A stretch of 64,000 bases of DNA, from positions 496,001 through 560,000 of the forward strand of contig OZ037885.1 in NCBI GenBank assembly GCA_964035575.1, given 5' to 3'. Under the pieces are notes generated by a model. It was given only the letters and a program-made list of their open reading frames with translations. It made no database searches and was not told the DNA's origin. How positions within the stretch are numbered: position 1 is the stretch's first letter; each line of letters begins with the position of its first letter. The DNA comes from Rhynchopus sp. YZ270_cl-10. Taxonomy: Eukaryota; Euglenozoa; Diplonemea; Diplonemida; Diplonemidae. Position numbers and translations under genes: made by a program. Of this stretch, positions 30,948-41,400 are shown piece by piece.

Positions 30948-30973
30948 TAAGAACCCCCCTGTCCTCTACGATT

Positions 30974-31050
30974 TTTGAAAAAGGACGAAAAAGACGAAAA
31001 AGGACGAAAAAGGACGAAAAAGGACGAAAAAGGACGAAAAAGGACGAAAA
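30974..31050. repeat. Subterminal 10-bp repeats of the hAT element, left
   Basis: About seven copies of AAAAAGGACG or AAAAAGACG. The right end carries the same word in both orientations at about 33567-33650. The TIR-proximal string GTCCTCTACG is mirrored by CGTAGAGGAC at 33630-33639. Confidence 0.85.
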
Positions 31051-31259
31051 AGGACACTGTTAATGGTATACAGTAACTAAGTTACCTCTCGCGCTCCTGG
31101 TACAAAAAAGCGTCTCACAACCCACTGATAGTTGACGCCTGTGTTTTCAAATTGATAAAAAAGTAAAAAAAAACACTTTTCAGTTTCTTGTTTTTGGCAA
31201 TATATATTCCCTCTGATACCCCTTGCCCTAACCCTCGTGATAAACCCCCAACCCTTGTT

Positions 31260-33433
31260 TTATTTTTTCGCCTGCGCAAGCTTCGCTTTCTTTGCCGCCC
31301 TCTTCGTTGTCGTGCATATTGCCGTGACCTTGTGGAGTCTCTGCAAATCCATATTTTCCCTTCCTTCTGATTGCCACCCCATCGTGCTGAACACCCGTTC
31401 CTGGACTGCTGTATGCGGGACAATGGAGCACAACTTTTTCGCTCGTGGTGGAAGAAGAAGATTAGGGTAGAGTTTCGACGCAATTCCCCAAAACACTTCA
31501 GGTGCGGATTTCTCGTGACACCAAAGCATCTTCGAGTGGTACGGAGCCTCTCTTGAGAGGAAACACGAAATCTCCCTCAGAAGTTCTAGCTCAGCCTCCT
31601 CGTTGTCAGCCCACAGCTCCACTGCTTTTTCTGCCTGATCCATGAGGCTCTTTGGATCGAACGTCTCAAGGTACCTTCCCAAAACCCCACGAGGGACTTT
31701 GCCTTCTGCGTCAGGAATGTAGCACGTAGGGGACAAGATGGTGGCAAGAACACAGTGGCTGGTATCGACGTAGTACTTCTCTCGTTCATCCCTCGCCTTC
31801 TTGCACTTCTTGTGTCCAGGAACTTCCCCGTCAGGTGTAGTGCAGGCATTAAACACCTGCTTCAAAGCCCAGAACATCGGGAGAATGTGGCCAATGCGAG
31901 CAGAGTCTTGTTCCATGTACCTGATGGCTTCTGTCGTCGAGCACACTAACTTCCGCACAAACATGAACTTCTCCCAAAAAGCGAGATCTCCGAACTTCTG
32001 CAGGGCGGGCATCTGGTTGTGGATGCTGGTTTCATTTTCGTCGTTCATGAGCGTCCGCATGGTGTTGAAGTTGTTGTTGATCCAATCCCAGGAGTCCCCA
32101 ATCGTCAGCCAACGAGTATTGTTCCCAACGGGCGACACTTTCTCCACCATAGCCGATGCCGCTTGTATTGCATACACAGCCTTCCTGATGTTCTCCGTGT
32201 TCTTTACCGCAGACACGATCTGGTTGCTCCACACGAAGTACGCGTTATACACGTTAGGTGTATCCTTCTTTGATACAGTGCGGGTTCCGATAATATCATT
32301 CAGCAGCCTGTTTAAAGCATGGCACACGCACACCAAGATGAGGATTGTCGGGTAAACGTCCTTCAGGTCTTTGGCACCCTTCAAAATTGCCGACCCCGCG
32401 TCGACCAAAACGGCTGTCAGGTACTGCCCGATGCCCGTCTCCGAGATGATCTGCTTCAGCGCGGTGCAGTACTCCTCCCCGTCATGCGATCGTTGGGTCA
32501 GCGTGTGGCTCGCCAGCAGCTGTGGCTCAGGAGAACAGATGGACACGCTGAGGAGGTGCTGTTTCTTCAGCTTGGATTCCCAAGCGTCGGCGTGCAGGGA
32601 GATCCCGGTACCGTTGTCCCGGGCAGCGTGCTTGATGCGAGTAATCTCATCAAGCACAATCTCCTCGTACGCCGCATCCAGCAGCGGCCCACGAATGGCG
32701 TCCTCGTCTACCACCCTCCTCAGCGTGGGGCGAGTCGCCCGCATGGCCGCCTTAAACTCGGGGGAGGAGGCAAAACTGAAGGGGATACCTCCACAGTAGT
32801 AGGCCTTGGCCCAAGCTGAATCAATCAGCTTGTTCTCGGCCTCCGACACCCTGTCCACCACTCCAAGCAAAGATTGCTTGGGGTGGGCAGACCGAGTGTG
32901 TGCCTTGGGCACAGGCTTCGCCTTAGTAGATGTTGGGGCTGGGGCTGCTGGGGCTGGGGCTGAGGCTGCTGCTGAGGCTGCTGAGACTGCTGCTGGGGCT
33001 GCTGAGGCTGCTGCTGGAGCTACTGGGGCTGCTGCTGGGGCTGCTGAGACTGCTGCTGGGGCTGCTGAGGCTGCTGCTGGAGCTACTGGGGCTGCTGCTG
33101 GGGCTGAAACAATGGTGCAATCTGCATCTGCATCTGCTTCTGCATCTTCATCATCTTCTTCATCGACATCTTCAGCATCTTCCATCCGGCTGCGCTTCCT
33201 CTTCTTAGCCAATTCAGCCTGTAGAATATGTGTGTGAATATTTTCGAGTAAATTTATTTTCAAACCTTGGCTTTGTTCTTGTAAACCTCCTCCGCATCTT
33301 TGCAGGACACAATGTGCTGCTTCCTCCTCTCCGCGTTCGACGCCTGGGCCATTGTCCCCTGGCATGCGTTGCACGTCAAAAACCTTCCGGTTTTTGAAAA
33401 CAGCTCCCAAGTCCAGCATTTAGCTCTTGGCAT
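31260..33433 (-). CDS. hAT transposase (2 exons)
   Basis: Exon 1 is 33433-33266 and exon 2 is 33218-31260, joined across a 47-bp intron (33219-33265; donor GTTTGA, acceptor TTCTACAG), giving about 708 residues. Residues 20-45 hold a BED-type zinc finger (CNAC...HIVSC). An acidic and Ala/Pro-rich linker (about 65-150) follows. The RNase H-like catalytic region includes HADAWESKLKKQHLLSVSI, VLVDAGSAILKGAKDL and the RWLTIGDSW motif. The C-terminal dimerisation segment is IVPHTAVQERVFSTMGWQSE followed by GRENMDLQRLHK. Domain order matches hAT transposases. The frame is open throughout, so activity is possible. It is transcribed in the same direction as the neighbouring genes. Confidence 0.9.
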
Positions 33434-33663
33434 GATTTGTTTTTTTTTCTTGTGTTTTTCTGTTGTTGGAGGACTTGAAATCAAGATTTTTTTTTTGGGG
33501 GGGGGGATTTTTTTGGGTGAACAGTGTTTTTCCTGGTGATTTTTCTGTACTGTACTTCCTGTATTGTCCTTTTTCGTCCTTTTTCGTCCTTTTTCCCAGA
33601 TCGAAAAAGGACGAAAAAGACGAAAAAGACGTAGAGGACGAAAAAGGACAAGGGGTATTCTTA

Positions 33664-33671
33664 CTCCCCCT
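33664..33671. repeat. 8-bp target-site duplication of the hAT element, right
   Basis: CTCCCCCT, identical to 30940-30947. It overlaps by 3 bp the left target duplication of the adjacent MITE (33669-33676). Confidence 0.85.
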
Positions 33672-33905
33672 CCCCCCAGGGGTACCTGTAACGTGGGGCC
33701 GCGGGCCGGGCCTCTGGGCCGAGAAAAAATCCCTTAAGAAATTACGTGGGAAATGCTCTCGCCGTTATTCTGCTTTTGTATAGCTATTCTTGGCTGGGGC
33801 CGATTTTGTTTTTTGGGGTCAGCGGATCTCAATCTTTCAAATAACGCCGGTTTTTTAAAAAAATATTTTTCGCCAAGGCGCGAGAGGGATTTTTGAGTTT
33901 TTTAC

Positions 33906-34173
33906 ACTGTACTGTACTGTACTGTACTGTACTGTACTGTACTGTACTGTACTGTACTGTACTGTACTGTACTGTACTGTACTGTACTGTACTGTACTGT
34001 ACTGTACTGTACTGTACTGTACTGTACTGTACTGTACTGTACTGTACTGTACTGTACTGTACTGTACTGTACTGTACTGTACTGTACTGTACTGTACTGT
34101 ACTGTACTGTACTGTACTGTACTGTACTGTACTGTACTGTACTGTACTGTACTGTACTGTACTGTACTGTACT
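33906..34173. repeat. 5-bp microsatellite/minisatellite (ACTGT)n
   Basis: About 53 essentially perfect copies inside the MITE. It generates long spurious open frames on both strands. Confidence 0.97.
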
Positions 34174-34199
34174 CCCAATCCCCTGTGCAAACTGTGCAA

Positions 34200-34302
34200 A
34201 CTGTGTATACTGTGTATACTGTGTATACTGTGTATACTGTGTATACTGTGTATACTGTGTATACTGTGTATACTGTGTATACTGTGTATACTGTGTATAC
34301 TG
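34200..34302. repeat. 9-bp minisatellite (ACTGTGTAT)n
   Basis: About 11 copies next to the 5-bp array, within the same MITE. The unit looks like the 5-bp unit extended by GTAT. Confidence 0.95.
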
Positions 34303-34569
34303 CAAAAATTGACCAAAAACGAGAACTTGTCCATTTCGTCAAATTGACCCCACCACTGGCCGGACGGATTCCGGAATGCAAATGCCGGCCCGTTTGTGGG
34401 CAACAATGACCCAAAAACCCGCGCACAAGGTTGCGTTGTGTATACCGTGTATACATACACGTGATTTTCTCCATTTGATAACCAAGGGCCGGGGGCCGGG
34501 GGCCGGGCCGTTTTTACCCCCCTCGTTACAGGTACCCCTGCCTCCCCCCCAAAAAAAAAAGCAACATAC

Positions 34570-37097
34570 GTTGGCAGCTCCGACCTAAAAAACGCTACGA
34601 AATGCTTTCTGATCTCTTGCTGCGGTGGTGCGCTCTTTGCCCCTTCCACTGCGTTCACGGACACCCATTCGACGAGCGCTGTCTTCAGTGCAGCTCCGTT
34701 GCGATACACCCTTAGCCCTTTGAGGGTTGCTGACACAGCCACATTAGGATCAAGAGTGGTGTTGGGCTGAAGAAGCCAACGAAGCAGAGCAAGACTCTGG
34801 GCCCCCACAGGATCACCACCGTCCTGCAACGACAGCACCTTCTGCAGGTCACCTATATGCTCTGCAGCAGCGCGAACCTGCTGCAAACAGAGACCTCCAC
34901 GCGTTGCGTCGTTTCGCTCTAGCAAATCATCGCAAATACTGCTCAGCTCAGCGCTCACTGCAGCTCCTGCCACTGAGACACCTTCAAAAAAGCTTTTCGG
35001 CAAATTTGGTGAAAAGTTTGGACTGCACTGAACATGATAAACATCACTCCGCATTGAAGACGCGCCCTTCTCCTTAATTTGAAAGGTGCAAGGTGGCATG
35101 ATGCTCAGTTTCGGATGTGGTGAGAGTGCGCAAGAATCGGTTTCAAAAAGAATGAGCGGTTCATCTGCGGGATGCGCGGACACAAGCTCTTCCTTTTCAA
35201 GACCTACATCAAAAAGGGGAAGATTAATGGATGTAACCTCTGGGTCCTCAAGAAGCTCAGTTAAAGCGATAAATTCATCTGAACCCGCCCGAATAGATAC
35301 CGCGCAAGAAGTTGCCGTTTGCTGCCGTGCTGCCATTCCAAGCAAAATTGATAAAAACGCACCCCACTGTACGATCATCTCCTGCGCCCCCTTGGCGTTC
35401 TTCTCTGTCAAAACAGAGTGTACAGCGGAATTAATTCCTTCAAAAATGTTGTCATTTTTCGCCTTTTTTCCTGCATTTTCTATTCCCATGAGAATATCGA
35501 TTTGAGCTCCATTTGCGCACATAAACCATAGAATGAGGTGCTCCGTTTCGCAAAATTTGTTGGATTTGCTTAACGCCTTGAGTCTCCCTGCAAGATACGA
35601 AAGTCTGTACAACACAGCGAAATAATGATCTGCACTTCCATTTGTGTGCGACGAAACCAACTGCGCCTGAAACCCTCTCAACAGCGCGTTGTTGCTCCGA
35701 GCCGGCGCGTCCCTGCTGAGCAATGCATAAAAATTTTCCAATCCTTTATCTGTCACTTTCTGCAGTGGATCGAACGACGGGGCAAGCATGCATGCACCAT
35801 TTTCTGTATACGAAACACACATTTCCTCGATTCTCTTCAACTCTGCAGAAGGCGGGGCAGGCGAAGGATGCGGTGGTAACAGGTCTTCATAGGACTCACG
35901 CCCCTCCCCAGCCTCCTCCTCTGCACAGCTACTCCTTACGGAAGCCAGCTGCAACAACCACACCCCTACTACTCTTGCCTCTGCCGTCGCGCCTGACACC
36001 GGAGTTGCAAATCCCCGAGGATGATGAAGACTTGTTTTGATTGTTCCCTCTATATTAGTAAAAGCACTTCCCACGCAAAAAGCAAATTCACCTACATCAG
36101 GGTATTGACTTAATGCGCTCAAATCCAACCCATAATCTGCAGAGATCTGCACCATCCCAGAAGGCACCGCTTCCTCCTCATCCTTCTTCAACTTTCCAAT
36201 AAGAAATGAATATACCCCTCCACTTTGCCCAGCGTTTAAAGAGGTGACATAATTTCTTGGTAAATCCGCTAAGACCGGGGTACAAAGAATGCCATCAAGA
36301 CAGCCGAGAAGGAGCATCAACGTTTTCGCCCATTTTGTGACTCCAGTGAAAACCCCTTCGTGCAAATCGATGCATGCTTTTTGGAGGGTGTCGTAAAGAG
36401 CGGTGTTGTGGGGGCTGTATTCACTCCAGGATTGGACTACGGTTTCGTCGTCTTCGTTGTAAGGAGGGGGTGCGTCGGGCCAGGCGAGGATTCGGTCAAT
36501 GTCTTCTGCTTCCATTGTCCAGAGACATAAAACAAAAATCTCGAGCGCACCAAAGTTTGGGTACGCATCAGTATGCATATCATTGAGCCCTGCACACACA
36601 TCCGCGATATGCCCCTTCACATCCTTCTCTTTGCAACTCCACGCCAAATTCTGTTCGAGCTCCTCCAGCACACCGCCTTCTTTGTTGTCACTGCAGTGCT
36701 GGAGGGTGGTGAGATGCCTCGCGAGAGACGCATTCAGCTCTGTGTGATCCGAGGGAAATGCGAGGAAGGGAGGTGAGGTGCTTTGGCTGGGCCGCTTGCC
36801 TGGGGTGCGGGTTTTCCGAAGAAGAACTGCAATAGCTTCGCTGTCCGGTGGTACCCCACCATAAGCAGATGGCGGCAATGCCTTTGGCAAAATGCACGTC
36901 TTCGCCTTCCCAGCAGGAATAGGAAACGACTGCGGCACACTAATCCCAAGCGCCGCTAACGGATCATCCGAAACCTGCACCCTCCGTGTCCTCGCCTCCC
37001 TATAAATATCAAGATACGCAAGATGGATAATTTTCAGCCCCTCCCTCCGTTTCGCCTCCTCCTCCTCAGGGGTAAGCTTCTTCTCTTTTTTGCCCAT
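34570..37097 (-). CDS. Large protein of unknown function (C-terminal exon unresolved)
   Basis: One long exon encodes 842 residues from MGKKEKKLTPEEEEAKRREG to RKHFVAFFRSELP, where a donor (GTATGTTGC, intron from 34569) begins. The protein is mostly alpha-helical in character, with stretches such as LSYLAGRLKALSKSNKF and FLSILLGMAARQQ, and lacks a signal peptide or repeats. No family is recognised. The following intron would begin 8 bp before the A/G-rich flank of the MITE, so the MITE and perhaps the hAT element lie in this gene's last intron or just downstream. A pyrimidine-rich acceptor near 30822 in the right phase would add only a few residues; this is speculative. A CAG (37132-37134) lies 34 nt before the ATG. 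Confidence 0.7.
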
Positions 37098-37790
37098 TTT
37101 TTAGGGGGTGTGTGTGTTGTTTATATTAGCACTGTTTTTTGAAAACTTGGAAAAATCACGTGTCACAACAGAATATATCCACGCCACGCCCACCCTCCGC
37201 CCAGCTTACTTCCATTTCGCGGTCTACGTTGAGATGTCCTACTCCCGCTACCGCTCGTCAGTCAACGAAACGGGTATAATTGGAACACAAGGGAGCAACT
37301 CCTTGTGCGAAGTAAGTGACTCGGGGGGTTTTTTTTTTGTGGTGTCTGATTTTTTTTGATTATCTGAGAGTTTTAAATGTTCAGACGCAAAAGTGGTCTT
37401 TTTTCGCAGCTCAGTCGTCATTTGAGGTTAAAAACAGGACCGTTTATTTTGTGGTGTCAGATTTTATCTAAAAATTTTGAATGTTTCAAAAGGAGTGGGG
37501 GTACTTTTTGTTTATCAATTGGTAATATTATACTTTTCTGAGGGGAAATGCCAAGGGAAACGAAGGCAAATAGGCTTGTAAATGAGAAAAAAAAAATGTT
37601 TTTTTTGTGCCACAGGTACTTGGAAGAGCACTGTGACACGATATGAAGGACCTCCCTTAAGGGAAAGGTCACCCATTTTGGAGCAATATGGGGGGAATGT
37701 GGGTAGAGTAATGTGGTTGAGAAATAGAAGGTTTCAGACGACAAAAATTCCGAGGGGCCTTATCGCCCATAGTACAAAGAAGAAAAAAAA

Positions 37791-37830
37791 GTTGGCTTGA
37801 AATACAACAGCACGCTCGTGACAGTGTACC
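37791..37830 (-). repeat. Hairpin element, family B
   Basis: Plus-strand GGCTTGAAATACAACAG then CTCGTGACAGTGTACC. It shares the CTTGAAATACA and CAGTGTACC halves with 51131-51170, 52399-52437 and 59003-59040. Confidence 0.65.
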
Positions 37831-37849
37831 AAAAAGAAAGAAATGAGAA

Positions 37850-37895
37850 GTTGGCAGTGCAAACACTGCACCTAACACCGACGGACGCAGGACAC
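37850..37895 (-). repeat. Hairpin element, family D
   Basis: Plus-strand GTTGGCAGTGCAAACACTGC followed by GACGGACGCAGGACAC. It lies 20 bp after a family B element. Confidence 0.6.
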
Positions 37896-38312
37896 TTCGT
37901 TTCTCCAACCCAGAGAGCACTTCATTTGGCATGCACACGGTTACCACAAGGGAGGTTGCAAATAAATACAAAGTCTTTTCGTGACTGTGTGTATCTGGAA
38001 GCAACCGAAAAAAGTCGGGCTATTTTTCCTTTTTTTTGGCTGTTCACTTTGCTAGTATCTGCGGTGGTCGGATGAAAGAAAGGTCAAAAAATATTACAAA
38101 AAAATACCCAAAAAGGTCCAAATTTAATTCTGGTTCAATATTTTTGGAAAGCACGGTACTATGTATGGTCAAAAGGGCGGATAGCACAACACAAAGGGAC
38201 ATACCGTGGCCTGTAGTGTTTTGTTTCGCTGCCGCACATCCTCCAAGATCTGCGCCAATGTCATAGATGGGACTGATGGGCTGCTGTGGTTTTGGCAATT
38301 TTTTTTATTTTT

Positions 38313-38360
38313 GAAAACTTGGTTGTATTAGTGTAGCCACCCTAGAGTGTGCTCCACTAT
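38313..38360 (-). repeat. Hairpin element, family G
   Basis: Identical over 48 bp to 17089-17136, 21 kb away, and likewise preceded by a T-run on the plus strand. Long identity in non-coding DNA implies recent copying or selection. Confidence 0.8.
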
Positions 38361-38478
38361 GCTTTTTTTATTTGGATAAAAATGACTTGAAATAGTTTAA
38401 TACAAAGCCTCTCATCCCACGGAACGCTTTGGGCTATATACTGCAGTTCTGAACCACCCAAACACTGATGGTAATCAA

Positions 38479-41400
38479 TCAGCATAATTCCATCCATTTT
38501 GCCGACCTAAAAGAAACGAAGAAGATTGGTGTTCGCGATTTTGCCCCAAAAAGCACCGAACGTACAAATAAGCAGGTAAGGGAACCACCAGAAGAAGAAG
38601 AAGAAGAAAAAATAGAAAAAAGAAAAAAATACCTGATGGGCTCCTTTGGTCCGTCCCTCATGTGTTGTATCATTTCCTCCATCTCCGCCTCCCACCATAT
38701 CAAGGGGCGAAGCCTTACTGGGCCGTTCTCGCCTTTATCGCTTTTATCATTTTTATCACGTTTATTATTTTTATCATTTTTGTCAATGTCATCGCCATTG
38801 CCACTCTCCCCCTCCCCACATTCCTTCGTCACAACACCGCGCGACTGCACCAGGTCGGGAAGGCTGCTTTTCTTCGGCGCTGCAGTGGCGACATCACGGC
38901 GTGTGTCTCTCCGTTCCTCCACATCCATCACTACCTCCACCTCCTCCTCCTCCTCCTTCACCCCCACCTTCTGCCCCTTGAGCGCTTCGCTCAACAGATT
39001 GACCTGCAGCATGAGGTTCCGCATCTCCTCCCTGAGCAGCGCATCACGCTCATCCCTCAGCCGCTCCCGCTCCTCTTCCTTCCGATCCTGCTCTTTTCTC
39101 TCCAGCTCCTTTCGCTTGAGATCGTCGAGGCTGCGCTGGCTGCGGTTCGGCTTGAAGCGTGGCGCCCCTTTGGAAGGATCACTCTCGGCATGTTCTTCGA
39201 CCTCAGGAGCCTCGTGAACACCGGACTGCTGTGCGTCAATCGAACTGCACACGGAATACTCCATGCTGGCAAGACTCATGTCATAATCATCCCGCACGGT
39301 GTTGCTGTGCTGCCCCTCCTTGACAGAGGCATTTGACCCACGCCCTACCACCATTGAGGAGAACTCTCGCTTCGAAGTGCCAGCTATGCTAGCAGTCTTC
39401 TGTGGTGGTGGCAGCGTAGGTGGGGCAGGAATGTTCATGCGTGGTGAGGTCTTTTGGGGGACGGTGCGCGATTCGCTGTCGTCGCTTGTGGCGTCGGTGT
39501 CCTCTGTTGTGGATGGAGGGAGGACACGTGGTGGTGCCTTTCGCTTGTGCCGTGAAGAGCTTACCTCCGGTGCTTCCTGTGGCGGAGGGAAACCCCGCGG
39601 TTTATTCGTGGCGTCTTTGTTGCGTGGAGAACGGAGAGGTGCTGGTGTGTCTTGCTGGTCCAGATGTGCTGTGCTGACAGTGGTGAAGGATTTCTTTGGT
39701 TTTAGCCCTCCCTCTGCTTCATTTGGATCCTGCTGTGGAGGGAAACCTCGTGGTTTGTTTGCCACATCTTTGTTGCGTGGAGAGCGGAGCGGTGCGGGCG
39801 CATCTTGCTGGTCCAGATGCGCTGTGTTGACTGTTGTGAAGGATTTCTTTGTCTTCAACCCTCCTTCTATTTCGTTTGCATCTTGTGATGGAGGGAAACC
39901 TCGTGGTTTATTCGTGGCGTCTTTGTTACGCGGAGAACGAAGCGGTGCTGGTGCATCTTGCTGGTCCAGATGCGCTGTGCTGACCGTCGTGAATGACTTC
40001 TTTGTCTTCAACCCTCCCTCTATTTCATTTGCATCCTGCTGTGGAGGGAAACCCCGCGGTTTATTCGCCACATCATTGTTACGCGGAGAACGAAGCGGCG
40101 CTGGCGCATCTTGCTGGTCCAGATGCGCTGTGCTGACTGTTGTGAAGGACTTCTTTGTCTTCAACCCCCCTTCTATTTCATTTGCATCCTGCGGTGGGGG
40201 GAAACCTCTGGGTTTATTCACGGCGTCTTTATTACGCGGAGAACGAAGCACCGGCGCATCTTGCTGGTCCAGATGCGCTGTGCTGACTGTTGTGAAGGAC
40301 TTCTTCGTTTCGAGACGGCTTCCCTTACAGGGAGGGGTGTTACGCTTACTATCACACGGGGAAGGGAGCGGCTGGCAGTCCGTCTGGGCTGTACGGAAGG
40401 TTGTAAACGAATTATGCTGCGGCAACTTGATGGACACTGCCACATCATCTCTGTCATCCCTACCCTTTAGGACCATAGACCTTGTAGAACGAAGCTGGAA
40501 CTGCGCCTTAGAAGCGTGCCTTTCATGCTCTATGGTGGTCACGTCGCCCTGCTCCTTCGCCTTTGTCCCTACTTTCAGCCCACGAAAGCTTTTTCTCGCT
40601 GCGGCTTTCATATCCCGAGTGTTTTCAAGACTCTTTCTGCGGAAAGAATTTCTCGGTTCTAATGGTGGGGTAGTAGGGGTAACGCAAGCTTCTGACTCTT
40701 CGTCCTCGGAATCTACGTCGTTTATTTCAATGACGTTAACAGAGACAACACTGGTACGCTTCTGCATCTTGCTTGCAGTTCTTGCAATACGGAACGAATG
40801 ATGCGACGGCATTTTCGTCAAATCCCGCTGCGAATTTCTCATAAACAACAACGGATCCTGCCGGACGTCCTCCCCTTCCGTTGTGGCTCGCAAATCCCTA
40901 TACGATCGCTTCTGCGCCACGGAAACCTGCCGTACCAATGTCTTCTCATCCCCCCCCTTCAGCTGCGGTGGTGGGGCATATTGAATCTCCGACTCCGCAC
41001 CAGACAGACTACTCAACATAGTCCCTTCGGAGCTCATACTCCCAGTAGGGGAGAGGGGTCCTCCGTGGACCAACATTGATGCGCAAGGATTGTTCGAGTA
41101 TAGACTGGCATCAGGAGATTTCTCGGAGGTGTCGTGAATGACAAAGCTTGGAGTGACCTCCAGCATGTTAGTAGGGAGCCCTCTTCGAGATTCCCCATTC
41201 CCCATGGAACACTGTGCGTGGGTGCGTTCCAATGCGGACAGCTTTTCTTGGAGGAACTTCGCAGCGGTGAGGGTGGCCTCGTGTTTTGCCTCTGCATTAT
41301 CGAGCGAGGTTTGTAGACGCGCAATCGAATCCCGCCTCGCCATCTCCTTGTATCCTTCTATCTCTGTATCCCGCAGCGCTATCTCCTCACACTGCATCGC

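Larger units (their letters stand above)
30948..33663 (-). mobile_element. hAT-superfamily DNA transposon, complete-looking (2716 bp)
   Basis: The element begins TAAGAACCCCCCTGTCC and ends, on the opposite strand, TAAGAATACCCCTTGTCC, giving imperfect terminal inverted repeats of about 17 bp flanked by identical 8-bp target duplications (CTCCCCCT). Subterminal arrays of AAAAAGGACG lie at both ends (30974-31050 and about 33567-33650), inverted relative to each other; such repeats typically bind hAT transposase. The inside carries one transposase gene on the minus strand. Identical target duplications and an open transposase suggest recent activity. The element sits directly beside a hAT-type MITE. 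Confidence 0.9.
33677..34540. mobile_element. Non-autonomous hAT-type MITE (864 bp)
   Basis: Perfect 17-bp terminal inverted repeats CAGGGGTACCTGTAACG lie at 33677-33693 and, inverted, at 34524-34540, flanked by exact 8-bp duplications CCTCCCCC (33669-33676 and 34541-34548). GC-rich subterminal sequence is present at both ends. The interior is non-coding and holds two minisatellites and one copy of the dispersed GTGGTGGGGTC repeat. CAGGGG termini with 8-bp duplications are typical of hAT. Its ends differ from those of the adjacent autonomous element, so a different transposase mobilised it. Confidence 0.88.
37098..38478. other. Intergenic region with B, D and G elements
   Basis: No gene is seen. 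A family B element (37791-37830), a family D element (37850-37895) and a family G element (38313-38360) are present, together with T- and A-runs. Confidence 0.55.

Noticed and set aside
32923-33237. Ala-rich, Leu-rich and Ser-rich frames over the hAT linker
   Set aside because: They are alternative frames of the Ala/Pro-rich linker repeat of the transposase.
33855-34312. Long frames of HSIHSIHS, YTQYTQ and CTVLYCTV type in the MITE arrays, including an apparent extension of the 34570-37097 gene
   Set aside because: They are read-through of the ACTGT and ACTGTGTAT arrays. A good donor (GTATGT, from 34569) ends the real exon first.
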